Below, piece after piece: positions 1 through 8,679 of a stretch of DNA of 64,000 nt. Positions within the stretch are counted from its first letter, which is position 1; every line of letters begins with the position of its first letter. Under the pieces are notes generated by a model. The model did not search any database. It worked only from the letters and a program-made list of their open reading frames with translations, and was not told the origin of the DNA. The translations under genes were made by a program, and so were the position numbers. Source of the stretch: TK10-74A sp965217625 (GTDB lineage Bacteria; Chloroflexota; Dehalococcoidia; Bin125); NCBI GenBank assembly GCA_965217625.1, contig OZ244557.1:620001-684000 (forward strand), read 5' to 3'.

Positions 1-713
1 ATCGCATCCCCCGCCGCCGCCATGTCCGGGAAGAGGCCCCGCTCGAGCCGCGAGAAGCGGCCCGGGTCGATGCCGCGCAGGCAGTCCGCCTGCAGCAGCC
101 AGACGCCGGCGTTGACCCAGCGCGAGGGCGCCGCCCCGGCCGGCGGCTTCTCCACGAAGCGGCCGATGCGGCCGTCCGGCCCGCGCTCTACGACGCCGTA
201 GCGGGAGGGGTCGGCGACCTCGGCCAGGGCGAGGCTGACCCGCGCCCCGGCGGCGCGGTGCCGGCGCAGCAGCGCCAGGGGGTCGATCGTGCTGACGATG
301 TCGGCGTTGCAGACCAGCAGCGGCTCCCCGCCCGCCGGGAGGCCGGCAGGGGGATCGGCGGCCAGCGCCGCGGCCAGGGCCCCCGCCGAGCCCAGCGGGC
401 GGGGCTCGGTATGGTAGTCGAGGCGCAGGCCGGGGATCGCGCCCAGGGCGGCCGGGATCGATTCGCCGCCGGCGCCGATGGCGACCGTGGCCCGCGTGAC
501 GCCGCCGGCGGCCAGGCCGCGCAGCGTGCGCCGCAGCAAGGGCTCGTTAGCAATCGGAACGAGCGGCTTGGGCCGCACGTCGCTGAGCGGCCGCAGGCGC
601 TGGCCGCGACCGCCGGCGAGGAGGATGGCGCGCAGGGCTGGGCTCCGATCGTGAGTCGTCCGGCCGGCCCCCAGTATGCCCCGGCGCTGCCCTGCGGGGC
701 CGCCGGCGAACAT
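1..713 (-). CDS. Sugar-nucleotide (NDP-hexose) transferase, partial at window edge
   Basis: N-terminal two thirds of a nucleotidyltransferase of the mannose-1-phosphate guanylyltransferase/glucose-1-phosphate thymidylyltransferase superfamily, which activates a sugar phosphate with an NTP in the cytoplasm. The minus strand reads RAILLAGGRGQRLRPLSD, the family's nucleotide-binding signature, then RPKPLVPIANEPLLRRTL, then VCNADIVS, where the metal-binding Asp sits in NAD rather than the usual NGD, and RYGVVERGPDGRIGRFVEKP. The C-terminus lies beyond base 1. The start is uncertain: ATG at 713 would put about 27 residues before the signature, with no convincing Shine-Dalgarno site, and a CTG at 639 sits next to it. 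The sugar specificity cannot be told. Confidence 0.85.
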   Translation of the reverse strand, partial: MFAGGPAGQRRGILGAGRTTHDRSPALRAILLAGGRGQRLRPLSDVRPKPLVPIANEPLLRRTLRGLAAGGVTRATVAIGAGGESIPAALGAIPGLRLDYHTEPRPLGSAGALAAALAADPPAGLPAGGEPLLVCNADIVSTIDPLALLRRHRAAGARVSLALAEVADPSRYGVVERGPDGRIGRFVEKPPAGAAPSRWVNAGVWLLQADCLRGIDPGRFSRLERGLFPDMAAAGDA

Positions 714-814
714 CACATAACATTCGGCAGGATCTCCCTGCCGGTCACCCCGGCCGGGCATCATGGGGGCGCGACGCTGTTGGCCGCCGATCGGCGCCGT
801 GGGAGGGACGAGGC

Positions 815-1249
815 ATGCTGGGAGGTTTCGCGCGCTGGCTGCGCACACCTCCGCGCCCGCGCTGGTCCTGGCGGGGCGGCGCGCCCCGTTCCGCGGGACT
901 CCCCACCGGCCCGGCGCGGGTCGTCGCGCTGCGCTTCATCGACGCCTGGGCGGACGACCTGCAGCTGCACAACGAGGGGCCCGGCGGCGCCGCCGACATC
1001 GTCGTCACGGCGCTGCTGCGCGACGAGAGCGGCGCCGAGCGGCGTCTGAGCGCCGCGCTGCCGTCGCTGGGGGCGGGCGTCGGCTACATCGTCACGCTGC
1101 GGCCGGGCGGCGACGGTCTGCCGGTGCAGGGGACCGGACGCTGGCTGCGGACGCAGTGGCGCGACCTCGACGGCACGGCGGGCGAGTCGTGGGCCGCGGC
1201 CGGCCCCCGCAGCGAGCGGCTGACGACCCTGCCGGGCCCGCCCGGCTGA
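815..1249 (+). CDS. Hypothetical protein, 144 aa
   Basis: Not recognised. ATG at 815 follows a GGGACGAGG stretch that can serve as ribosome binding site. The N-terminal 35 residues are basic and rich in Trp, Arg and Pro. The rest (about residues 36-120) alternates hydrophobic and charged residues like a small beta-rich domain (VVALRFIDAWADDLQL, ADIVVTALLRDESG). No signal peptide or membrane span is evident. It is divergent from the nucleotidyltransferase on its left and converges on the crotonase gene on its right. Clean codon use in one frame supports a real gene. Confidence 0.5.
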   Translation: MLGGFARWLRTPPRPRWSWRGGAPRSAGLPTGPARVVALRFIDAWADDLQLHNEGPGGAADIVVTALLRDESGAERRLSAALPSLGAGVGYIVTLRPGGDGLPVQGTGRWLRTQWRDLDGTAGESWAAAGPRSERLTTLPGPPG

Positions 1250-1276
1250 TCGGCGCGGACGGCTGATCGGCGCAAC

Positions 1277-2155
1277 TCAGTGCTTGTAGGTGTCGCTGTC
1301 GCGGTAGGGGCCGTCGCGCCAAGCCAGCGCGTCCTTGAGGCCGCCCTCGCGCATGTGGTCCTGGAACTGCATCGAGAACTCGGTGTGCTGGCCCAGGGCG
1401 TCCAGGTCGGTGCTGCTGCGCACCGACGAGTAGATGCCCATGTTCTCGTAGAAGCGGTTCATGTTGAGCTTGAGGATGGCCAGCTGGTCGGACGACATCG
1501 TGGCGACGCGGTCGGCCAGCGCGATCGTGCGCTCCTCCAGCTCCTCCTGCGGCCAGGCGTAGTTCACCATGCCGCACTCCCGCGCCTCCACGCCGCTGAT
1601 GTTCTCGCCCGTGTAGTACAGCTCCTTGGCCTTGCGCATGCCGATCACCAGCGGCCAGATCACGCCCGTGCGCGAGGTGCCCAGCCCGCGGCAGCCGGGA
1701 TGCCCGAACTGCGAGTCCTCGGCCGCCGTCACGAGGTCGGCCATCATCGCGACCTCGCAGCCGCCGGCGATGGCGTAGCCGTGCACCTGCGCGATCGTGA
1801 TCTTGGCCATGTTCCAGAAGTACATGTGGATGTCCGTGATCTGCTGCATCCCGGTGCGGTTGTTCATCGGCAGCGAGCGGCCGCGGTCGTCGGTGCGCTG
1901 GAACTGGCGCACGACGCCGTCGGCGCCGCCCAGCCGCGGCGTGAGGTCGTAGCCGGCGCTGAAGGTGCGGCCCGCGCCCTTGACGATGATCGCCCGGATC
2001 GAGTGGTCGGCCTCCATCTCGTGCAGGATGTCGTTGAACTCGAACAGCAGCTCCTGCGAGAGCGCGTTCATCTTCTCGGGCCGGTTGAGCGTGATCCGGG
2101 CGACGCGGCCGTCGGTGCCCACCCGGTCGGTGGTCAGGTATTGGAAGTCGGACAT
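1277..2155 (-). CDS. Enoyl-CoA hydratase/isomerase (crotonase) family protein
   Basis: Crotonase-fold protein of 292 aa, acting on an acyl-CoA in the cytoplasm. The CoA/oxyanion-hole segments are present: ITLNRPEKMNALS near residue 22, FSAGYDL near 65, and GYAIAGGCEVAMMADLV near 125. In classical hydratases two Glu residues follow in the PE and GG-T-R segments. Here that stretch reads FGHPGCRGLGTSRTGVIWP, so the usual hydratase acid pair is not obvious and another crotonase reaction is likely. GGAGA lies just before the ATG. It is the last gene of a minus-strand run with a serine hydrolase, a PEP mutase-like protein and an enolase-superfamily dehydratase, which suggests a shared catabolic route. 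Confidence 0.85.
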   Translation of the reverse strand: MSDFQYLTTDRVGTDGRVARITLNRPEKMNALSQELLFEFNDILHEMEADHSIRAIIVKGAGRTFSAGYDLTPRLGGADGVVRQFQRTDDRGRSLPMNNRTGMQQITDIHMYFWNMAKITIAQVHGYAIAGGCEVAMMADLVTAAEDSQFGHPGCRGLGTSRTGVIWPLVIGMRKAKELYYTGENISGVEARECGMVNYAWPQEELEERTIALADRVATMSSDQLAILKLNMNRFYENMGIYSSVRSSTDLDALGQHTEFSMQFQDHMREGGLKDALAWRDGPYRDSDTYKH

Positions 2156-2233
2156 TGGCTGGAACTCTCCTGCGTTGCGTGTGCTAGACCCGGCCCCCCG
2201 GCGCAGGCCCGTTCACGGTACCGAGGCCCGGCC

Positions 2234-2644
2234 CTAGGGGCATGCCTCGCCCGGCTCGTGCGCGGCGACGATGGCGCGCGCCTCGCGGGTCAGCCGCGGC
2301 GCCGCCGCCGCCACGGCCGCGTCGTCCACGGCCGCCGCCAGCGCCGGGTAGCCGGCGCGCTCGATCATCGGCCGCAGCCGCCCCCGCCGGAAGCGCTCCA
2401 GGGTCCAGTCCAGGGGGTCGCCGTCCGCCGTGGCGTCGAACATGATGCGCTCGTCGCGGCCCATCGGCCCGTAGTGGTAGTGCGGCGTCCGCCGGAAGCA
2501 GTCGAAGCGCAGCAGCTCGGTCGGCGCGCCCTCGACCTGGCCGTAGACCTCGATGCACAGCCCCGCGTCGCCGCCGACGTCGTCGCGGTAGCGCATCGTG
2601 ACGCTGACGCCGCCCGCCTCGACCTCCGCCTCGTGCCGGCGCAT
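2234..2644 (-). CDS. Conserved hypothetical protein, 136 aa
   Basis: Not assigned. The start at 2644 is set by GAGAGGGGCGAG directly upstream, and longer in-frame extensions are Arg/Ala-rich and look non-coding. The protein opens MRRHEAEVEAGGVSVTMRYR and contains CIEVYGQVEG, LLRFDCFRRTPHYHYGP and MFDATADGDPLDWTLERF, a pattern of strands with an aromatic/His-rich centre followed by a C-terminal helix rich in Ala (about residues 95-125). No export signal. It sits between the crotonase and the serine hydrolase with short gaps, so it is probably co-transcribed with them. The His-rich HYHYGP segment could bind a metal or ligand, which is a guess. Confidence 0.65.
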   Translation of the reverse strand: MRRHEAEVEAGGVSVTMRYRDDVGGDAGLCIEVYGQVEGAPTELLRFDCFRRTPHYHYGPMGRDERIMFDATADGDPLDWTLERFRRGRLRPMIERAGYPALAAAVDDAAVAAAAPRLTREARAIVAAHEPGEACP

Positions 2645-2705
2645 CGTCTCGCCCCTCTCCCTGCGGCGCGCCGGGCGGCCCGTCCGTCCCGCGCGCGCCG
2701 CCAGT

Positions 2706-3893
2706 CTAGCCGCTCCCGCCCGCCGCCGGGGGCGCGCAGGCCGCGGCCAGGGCGCCAATACGGGCCGTGCGCCGCGCGATCTCCGTGTCGCTCGCGAAAC
2801 CGTTGGTGACGAACGCCAGCGACAGCCCGCTGGCGGGGTCGCCCCAGGTGACCTGGCCGCCGGCGCCGCCGTGCCCGAAGGCGCGCGCCGAGACGCCGTC
2901 GCCGAAGCCGCGCAGCGCCGCGTTGCCGTCGTCGCCCGCCACCACGCCCAGCAGCCCCCGGTTGACGGCGATGCCGCTCAGCGGGTCGCGATGCCGCAGC
3001 GGGTCGCTGCGCACCCGCGTGCCGTAGTCGATCGTCTCGGGCCGCAGCGCCCGCCCCCCGCCGCCGGCGCCGCCGTTCACGAGCGCCTGATAGAACAGCG
3101 CCATCTCCGCCGCCCCCGCGAAGCCGCCGCCGCCGGGGCAGCCCGAGCGCCGCTGCGAGGCCCGGTTGAAGTGCAGGATGGTCTGCGGGTTGACCTCCCG
3201 CCAGCCCCCCTCGGGCGCAGCCGGCTGCTGTAGGTAGACGACGTCGGCCGCGCGAACATGCTGGTCGTCGGGCAGGCCCACCCAGAGATCGGAGAGGCCC
3301 AGCGGGTCGAGCAGCCGCTCGCGGATGTAGTCGCGGAAGTCGCGCCCCGTCCTGGCGCCCATCATCTCGACCAGCAGCCAGTGCGCCGACGTGGCGTGGT
3401 ACTCGAAGCGGCTGCCGGGTTCCCAGTTCAGCCGCCAGCCCGCGATCCGCTCCAGCCGCAGCGAGCGATCCTCCCACAGCCGCGGGTGCATCGGCGCCCC
3501 CGCGAAGCCGCCCACGTGCAGCATCACCTGTTCGACCGTGATCGCGTCCTTGCCCTGCCCGGCGAACGCCGGCACGACGTCGGCCGCGCGCTCCTCGATC
3601 GACAGCAGGCCGTCCTCGATCAGGCAGAGCACGGCCGCCGCGACCACGGCCTTGGTCGAGGAGTAGATGCAGAACAGCGTCCCGCCGTCCACCGCCCGCT
3701 CGGCGCCGCCCTGCACTGCCCGGCCGAAGCTCTCGCAGCCGGCGATCTTGCCCTGCCGCGCGACCGCCACCTGCGCGCCGGGCAGCCCCCCCTCGCCCAC
3801 CTGCGACGCCACGAAGGCGAACAGCTCCCGCAGGCGATCGGGGTCGACCCCCACCGCGGCGGGGGTGGAGGCGAAGTCGCTGGATTGGGCCAT
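2706..3893 (-). CDS. Serine hydrolase, class C beta-lactamase/esterase family
   Basis: Cytoplasmic-looking 395-aa member of the beta-lactamase-related (Pfam Beta-lactamase) group, which holds esterases, D-aminopeptidases and transesterases more often than true lactamases. The SxxK catalytic motif is STKA at about residue 80 (CIYSSTKAVVAAAV). The Tyr motif appears as EYHATS near 165 instead of YSN, and an HGG-like segment reads GHGGAGGQVTWGDP near 342. There is no signal peptide. GGAAGG lies about 11 nt before the ATG. It lies 19 bp downstream of the PEP mutase-like gene on the same strand. Substrate unknown; ester hydrolysis within the local catabolic pathway is plausible. Confidence 0.85.
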   Translation of the reverse strand: MAQSSDFASTPAAVGVDPDRLRELFAFVASQVGEGGLPGAQVAVARQGKIAGCESFGRAVQGGAERAVDGGTLFCIYSSTKAVVAAAVLCLIEDGLLSIEERAADVVPAFAGQGKDAITVEQVMLHVGGFAGAPMHPRLWEDRSLRLERIAGWRLNWEPGSRFEYHATSAHWLLVEMMGARTGRDFRDYIRERLLDPLGLSDLWVGLPDDQHVRAADVVYLQQPAAPEGGWREVNPQTILHFNRASQRRSGCPGGGGFAGAAEMALFYQALVNGGAGGGGRALRPETIDYGTRVRSDPLRHRDPLSGIAVNRGLLGVVAGDDGNAALRGFGDGVSARAFGHGGAGGQVTWGDPASGLSLAFVTNGFASDTEIARRTARIGALAAACAPPAAGGSG

Positions 3894-3912
3894 GCCCGTC
3901 CCGCCTTCCGTG

Positions 3913-4770
3913 CTACGACGGCCGCTCCGTCGTGCGCTCTTCGATCGCGTAGAACTCCTCCAGGCCGGCCGCCGCGGGCAGCTCGCGGTAGAGGCGGAAC
4001 AGGTCCGCTGGGTCGATTCCGGCCGTCCCGGCCGACTGGAAGCGGGCGTAGGCCTCCCGCATCGCGGCGTAGGCCAGCACCTGCCCGCTGAACGGATCGA
4101 TGACGAGCGGCCAGCCCAGGTCGCGCCACTCGTCCTTGGAGCGGGTCGCGAAGGCGGCCATCGCCGCCAGCGGCGCGCCGATCCGCGACGGCGCCCGCCG
4201 CCACTCCTCCTCGCTCGACGGGAACAGCATCACCAGGTCGGCGCCCGCCGCCCGGTAGGCGCGCCCCCGCTCGACCGCCGCCGCGAACGACTCGTTCCGC
4301 ACCGCGCCCGTGCGGGCGATGATCAGCAGGTCCGGGTCCGACCGCGCCGCCAGCGCCGCCTCGAGCTTGCCCACCATCTCCGCCGCCGGGATCAGATGCT
4401 CGACCCCCTTGTGGTGATGCGCCCGCTTGGGCGCGACCTGATCCTCCAGCTCGACCGCCGCCGCGCCCGCCGCCTCGAACTCGCGGATCGCGCGGCTGGC
4501 GTGCAGCGCGTCGCCGAAGCCCACGCCGCCGTCGACGATCAGCGGCACGCTGGAGCGCTGCGTGATCTGACGCGCCGCCGTCGCCAGCTCGGTGATCGTC
4601 AGCAGCGCCTCCGACACCGCCAGCTGGAAGCCCAGCCCGCCGCCGCTCAGATAGGCCGCCGCGTAGCCCAGCGCCTCGATCGTGCGCGCCGTCAGGGGGT
4701 CGAGGCAGACCGGCGCGAAGACCGGCCCGCCGCCCTCGATCGCGGCCCGCAGGTCGCCGCGCGCGCTCAT
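3913..4770 (-). CDS. Isocitrate lyase/PEP mutase superfamily protein
   Basis: Beta/alpha-barrel enzyme of 285 aa that makes or breaks C-C or P-C bonds of 2-oxo acids with a divalent metal. Recognisable segments are FAPVCLDPLTARTIEALGY (substrate loop), PLIVDGGVGFGDALH (metal Asp), VELEDQVAPKRAHHHKG (Glu-Asp metal site and flexible loop) and LIIARTGA. In isocitrate and methylisocitrate lyases the loop is KRCGH with a nucleophilic Cys. Here it is KRAHHHKG, so the Cys is absent and the protein is closer to oxaloacetate decarboxylase-like members. The start at 4770 leaves 25 bp to the upstream dehydratase gene, fitting an operon. Confidence 0.85.
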   Translation of the reverse strand: MSARGDLRAAIEGGGPVFAPVCLDPLTARTIEALGYAAAYLSGGGLGFQLAVSEALLTITELATAARQITQRSSVPLIVDGGVGFGDALHASRAIREFEAAGAAAVELEDQVAPKRAHHHKGVEHLIPAAEMVGKLEAALAARSDPDLLIIARTGAVRNESFAAAVERGRAYRAAGADLVMLFPSSEEEWRRAPSRIGAPLAAMAAFATRSKDEWRDLGWPLVIDPFSGQVLAYAAMREAYARFQSAGTAGIDPADLFRLYRELPAAAGLEEFYAIEERTTERPS

Positions 4771-4795
4771 CGCCCGGCCCCGCCCGTCGCCGCGC

Positions 4796-5965
4796 CTACG
4801 GCGAGGCCACCATGCTGAACTGCTTCGACGGCAGGCTGCCCAGCGGCGGCGACCAGCCCGACGCCTCCTGCGGCGGGTGCGCGGCCAGCCAGTCCTCGTC
4901 GATCGCGACGCCCAGCCCGGGCGCGGTGGGGACGGGCAGATAGCCATCGACCTGCTGCGGGAACTCGCCGATGCAGGCGTCGGGGAACCAGGACTTGAAG
5001 CCGCCCTCGTGGATCATGAAGTTGGGGATCGAGGCGTCCACGTGCAGCGCCGCCAGCACGTCCATCGGGCCGTGGATGGCGTGCGGCTGCACGCCGACGT
5101 ACTGCGCCTCGGCCAGCGCCGCGATGCGCTTCAACTGGCCGATGCCGCCGCACTGGATCACGTCGGGCTGGATCATGGCCACGATCTGCCGCTGCAGCAG
5201 GTCGGCGTAGGTGAATGGGCTGTAGATCCGCTCGCCGGTCGCGATCGGGATGTTGATCGACTCGGCCACCTTCTGCATGGCGTCCAGGTTCTCGAACGGC
5301 ACCGGCTCCTCGAAGACGAACGGCCGGTACGGCTCCGCCGCGTCGCCGAAGCGGATCGCCTCGGCCGGCGTCAGGCGGCCGTGCACTTCGAGCAGCAGCT
5401 CGACCTCGAAGCCGACCGCCTCGCGCACCGCGATGAGCGTGTCCAGCGCCTTCTTCTCGGCCTCGTAGCTGATGTACAGCCCGCGGTGGTCGAAGGGGTC
5501 GCCCTTCAGCGCCGTCAGCCCCAGCGCCACCTGACTGAGCGCCCACTCCGCCGCCTTCTCCGGCGTGGGGCCGTCCCAGCGGCCGTAAATCCAGATGCGG
5601 TCGCGCATCTTGCCGCCCAGCAGCTCGTAGACGGGCACGCCCAGCGCCTTGCCCTTGATGTCCCACAGCGCGAGCTCGATCCCGGCCGCCGCCGAGTTCT
5701 GGATCGGCCCGCCGCGGGTGAAGAAGTGGTGGTGGATCTTCTGCCAGCAGCTCTCGACGGCGAACGGGTCCTCCCCGATCAGCAACTCCCCGTACTCCTC
5801 GACCAGCGCCGCCACGGCCATCGGGCCGCAGGTCGCGTCGCCCCAGCCGGTGACGCCCTCATCGGTCTCGACCTTCACGAACATGTAGTTCCAGGGCGGG
5901 AAGTTGAACGGATTGGGGATCGGATCGGGCGCCGCCGGGATGGCGCGGATGGATGTGATCTTCAT
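4796..5965 (-). CDS. Mandelate racemase/muconate lactonizing enzyme family dehydratase
   Basis: Enolase-superfamily enzyme of 389 aa that abstracts a proton next to a carboxylate, most similar in layout to sugar-acid dehydratases such as galactonate dehydratase. The N-terminal capping domain (1-125) contains FVKVETDEGVTGWGDAT. The barrel carries a Lys in LTALKGDPF, metal ligands in LLLEVHGRLTPAEA, FVFEEPVPFEN and IATGERIYS, then IQPDVIQCGGI, and a His in GVQPHAIHGPMD as general base. GAGGA precedes the ATG. It is the first gene of the minus-strand catabolic run ending at the crotonase. The substrate is probably a sugar acid or related hydroxy acid. Confidence 0.9.
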   Translation of the reverse strand: MKITSIRAIPAAPDPIPNPFNFPPWNYMFVKVETDEGVTGWGDATCGPMAVAALVEEYGELLIGEDPFAVESCWQKIHHHFFTRGGPIQNSAAAGIELALWDIKGKALGVPVYELLGGKMRDRIWIYGRWDGPTPEKAAEWALSQVALGLTALKGDPFDHRGLYISYEAEKKALDTLIAVREAVGFEVELLLEVHGRLTPAEAIRFGDAAEPYRPFVFEEPVPFENLDAMQKVAESINIPIATGERIYSPFTYADLLQRQIVAMIQPDVIQCGGIGQLKRIAALAEAQYVGVQPHAIHGPMDVLAALHVDASIPNFMIHEGGFKSWFPDACIGEFPQQVDGYLPVPTAPGLGVAIDEDWLAAHPPQEASGWSPPLGSLPSKQFSMVASP

Positions 5966-6477
5966 GTCGGACTGGTCCTCTCGCTTGCGCGCACCCGGCC
6001 GCCGGGGCGCCCGCCCATTCTAGGCCCCGACGGCGCGCCGGGCGGCGCCGGGCCTGCCCACATACGGTGATTGTGCACGCGGGCACGATGTTGACGACGC
6101 CCGGCGTAAGTGTCATCCTGTTTGCAGAGGGGTCGTCATCCCACCGAACGACGGTCGAGGATGCAGCCCGGCGCGGCGAACGGGACGCGGCGCGGCAACC
6201 GAGAGGAGGGTGTCATCCGCTTGGACGACAGTCCGCCGCGCGACGGCGGGACGGTCCTCCCACGAGCCGCGGATCGCTAACGAATCGGACGCGCACTCCC
6301 ATCCACCCGCCACGCTGCGGGGCGCAGCGGAGGCGTCCGGAGCGGACAACCGCTCACCACCGCGAACGTGCCGGGGGACCGTCGCAAACACAGGTCTGAG
6401 TAGCGAGGCCCGGGCAGTGCCCGGGCTTCGCCGATCCTGGGCCGGGGGCTGAGCCGGGTGCGGGCGAGCCGCGCCGC
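5966..6477. other. Gene-free intergenic stretch, about 510 bp
   Basis: I see no credible protein gene here. Six-frame reading gives only low-complexity Arg/Ala/Pro peptides with no start context. The stretch should hold the promoter of the dehydratase operon (leftward), but no clear -35/-10 pair stands out. The words TGTCATCC and GTCATCC recur at about 6112, 6135 and 6211 and may be a degenerate regulator site. A strong hairpin at 6405-6429 lies near the PPK2 end. An unannotated small RNA cannot be excluded. Confidence 0.5.
6405..6429 (-). terminator. Hairpin downstream of PPK2
   Basis: A 10-bp inverted repeat, GAGGCCCGGG/CCCGGGCTTC with one G-U pair and a 5-nt loop, about 50 nt past the PPK2 stop codon. 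No T-run follows on the minus strand, so it may be a Rho-assisted terminator or 3' end stabiliser rather than a classical intrinsic terminator. Confidence 0.35.
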
Positions 6478-7521
6478 TCAGTCGATGCGCACGACGGAGC
6501 GGTGGAAGCGCGTCACGACGTCCGGGTCGGGAATCAGGCTGGTCAGCGCCTCGGTCTTGCCGGCGTACTCGAACTGCGACAGCACGTGGCGCATGCTCTC
6601 GAGCCGCGCCGCCTCCTTCGCGTTGGCCTGCACGATGATCCAGGGGCTGAAGCTGGAGTGGGTGCGCGCGAACATCATCTCCTTGTAGCGCGTGTACTCG
6701 TCCCACAGCTCCTGCGCGCGCGCGTCCAGCGGACTGAGCTTCCACTGCTTGAGCGGGTTCGTGCGCCGCGAACTGAAGCGCGACACCTGCACCTCGCGGG
6801 AGATCGAGAACCAGAACTTCACCAGGTCCACGCCGTCCTGGATCAGCATGTCCTCGAACTCCGGCACCTGGCGCATGAAGCGCTCGTACTGCTCCGGCGT
6901 GCAGAAGCCGTTGACCGGCTCGACGACGGCGCGGTTGTACCAGGATCGATCGAAGAAGATGATCTCGCCGCGGTTGGGCAGGTGCTGCATGTAGCGCTGG
7001 AAGTACCACTGCCCGGTCTCGTCGGCCGTGGGCTTGGGCAGCGCGATGACCCGCATGGCGCGCGGGTTGAGATGCTCGATGAAGCGGCGGATGGTGCCGC
7101 CCTTGCCCGCCGCGTCGCGCCCCTCGAAGAGGATCGCCAGCCGCCGGTCCTCCGTCTGCACCCAGCGCTGCAGCTTGACCAGTTCGATCTGCAGATGCTT
7201 CAGGTCGCGCGCGTAGTCACGCGCGCGGCGCTTCTTGCGCGCCGCCCGGCGCTTGGCGCGCAACTGCTCGACCACCGCCTCCGAGAGGCGCAGGTCGCGC
7301 AGGGCGTCGCGCAGCGCCGCCTGCTCCGGCAGGCCCGCCTCCGCCTCCCCGCTGAGCAACTCGATCATCGCCTCGACGGCGCCGTCGGGGTCGCTGCCGT
7401 TCCCCGCCAGCGACCGCCCGATCGCCGCCGCGACCGCCCCGCCGCCGGCCGGCACGTCAACGCCGGTCGCCGGCGAGTCGGGCGACTCTCCGTTCTCTCC
7501 GCGCCGGACGGTCTGGGCCAT
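6478..7521 (-). CDS. ppk2: Polyphosphate kinase 2 (PPK2) family protein
   Basis: Transfers phosphate between polyphosphate and nucleoside phosphates, linking phosphate storage to nucleotide energy. The PPK2 core (about residues 95-340) shows Walker A GRDAAGKGGTIRRF, the lid-region RVIALPKPTADE, Walker B-like IIFFDRSWYNRAVVEPV, and VKFWFSISREVQ and HSSFSPWIIVQANAK. An N-terminal extension of roughly 95 residues, Ala/Gly-rich then Arg-rich (RAKRRAARKKRRARDYARDL), precedes the core and is longer than in minimal class I enzymes. It is transcribed alone, divergent from the PhyH gene. Class (ADP- or AMP-preferring) cannot be settled by eye. Confidence 0.92.
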   Translation of the reverse strand: MAQTVRRGENGESPDSPATGVDVPAGGGAVAAAIGRSLAGNGSDPDGAVEAMIELLSGEAEAGLPEQAALRDALRDLRLSEAVVEQLRAKRRAARKKRRARDYARDLKHLQIELVKLQRWVQTEDRRLAILFEGRDAAGKGGTIRRFIEHLNPRAMRVIALPKPTADETGQWYFQRYMQHLPNRGEIIFFDRSWYNRAVVEPVNGFCTPEQYERFMRQVPEFEDMLIQDGVDLVKFWFSISREVQVSRFSSRRTNPLKQWKLSPLDARAQELWDEYTRYKEMMFARTHSSFSPWIIVQANAKEAARLESMRHVLSQFEYAGKTEALTSLIPDPDVVTRFHRSVVRID

Positions 7522-7561
7522 CTCGCTACCTCACGCATCTCTCTCGCGCCGGATGCCCGTG

Positions 7562-7567
7562 ATCATA
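7562..7567 (-). promoter_or_regulatory. Candidate -10 box of PPK2 gene
   Basis: The minus strand reads TATGAT, about 40 bp upstream of the PPK2 ATG (7521), a 4-of-6 or better match to a sigma-70 -10 box. No convincing -35 hexamer lies 16-18 bp further up. Confidence 0.35.
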
Positions 7568-7697
7568 GCCAAAACGCGTCGCGAGTGCGCGGTCGCGCCG
7601 GCCCCACCGCGTGGGCGAAGTGCTAGTGTTGACCGCGAATCGCGGCGCCGCCCGCGATGAGCGCCGCCGGCAGCTGCGGCGCGGAAAGGAACCGCGC

Positions 7698-8594
7698 ATG
7701 AACATCCTGAGCCTGGGGACCTCCCCCAACGTCGACCCGCTGGTCCAGACCATCGTTGAGCACGATCTGGAGCGCAACATCGTCGAGCTCGACGCCTACG
7801 GCTTCACCGTCATCCCGCCGGAGAAGCTGGGCACGCCGCCCGGCTTCGCCGACCGCCTGCGGGAGGCCATCCTGGGCGTCTACACGCGCCGCCACGACGT
7901 GGAGATCGACGACCACCGCACGGCGGACCTGCCCATGCCGAACCGGCGCTACAAGCAACTCATCGACGAGGACGACGCGATCACCGAGGCCGCGCTCCAC
8001 CCGGTGACGCTGGCCATGGCGCGCTGGCACTGCGGCCAGAGCGCGATCCTGGGCGTGACGTCCTCCATCATCAAACCCCCAGGCGCGGAACACCGCCTGC
8101 CCCTGCACAACGACACCCACGGCGTGCCGCCACCGCAGGCCGCCTACCCCCACTTCGTCAACACCAGTTGGGTGCTCACGGACTACGACGGCATCGACGA
8201 CGGCCCCACGGTGTTCGTGCCGGGCAGCCACCGCTGGGGGCGCGTGCCGACGCCGCAGGAGTCGGAGTTCTGGCGCGAAGGCGCACCCATCGAGCCGGTG
8301 CCGCTGCAGGCCAAGGCGGGCTCCCTGGCCGTCTGGGGCGGCAACATGTGGCACGGCGCCGTGCCGCGCACGACGCCCGGCCTGCGCGTCACGCTGGTGC
8401 TCGGCTGGGCGCGCCCCTACATGAAGACGGTGCACATGTGGCAGTTCGGCGGCATCTCCCCGGAGCGGGTCGAGCGCTACCCCGAATTGACGGCGATCCT
8501 TGGTCTGACCCACCACTACCCCCAGGGCGATGAGCGCCCCGAGGACCGCCCGGTCGAGCCGTTCATCGCGGCCGGCCAGGACCAGTTCGCCTGA
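7698..8594 (+). CDS. Phytanoyl-CoA dioxygenase (PhyH) family protein
   Basis: Fe(II)/2-oxoglutarate-dependent oxygenase of 298 aa that hydroxylates an unidentified substrate. The double-stranded beta-helix core shows the iron ligands in LPLHNDTHGVPP (His-x-Asp) and a distal His in MWHGAVPRTTPGLRVTLVLGW, where the Arg would bind 2-oxoglutarate. TVFVPGSHRWGR is also typical. The start at 7698 is fixed by GGAAAGGA 7 nt upstream; an upstream in-frame start would add non-conserved sequence. It opens the plus-strand accessory catabolic region and is followed after 85 bp by the GH116-like gene. Confidence 0.88.
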   Translation: MNILSLGTSPNVDPLVQTIVEHDLERNIVELDAYGFTVIPPEKLGTPPGFADRLREAILGVYTRRHDVEIDDHRTADLPMPNRRYKQLIDEDDAITEAALHPVTLAMARWHCGQSAILGVTSSIIKPPGAEHRLPLHNDTHGVPPPQAAYPHFVNTSWVLTDYDGIDDGPTVFVPGSHRWGRVPTPQESEFWREGAPIEPVPLQAKAGSLAVWGGNMWHGAVPRTTPGLRVTLVLGWARPYMKTVHMWQFGGISPERVERYPELTAILGLTHHYPQGDERPEDRPVEPFIAAGQDQFA

Positions 8595-8679
8595 GCGCAG
8601 CCCGTCGATCGGGCGCGCGGGCGTCGCCGCCCCCGCCCCCGTGCACGAGACCGGCGACCACGCCCGCGGAGGCGAGCCG

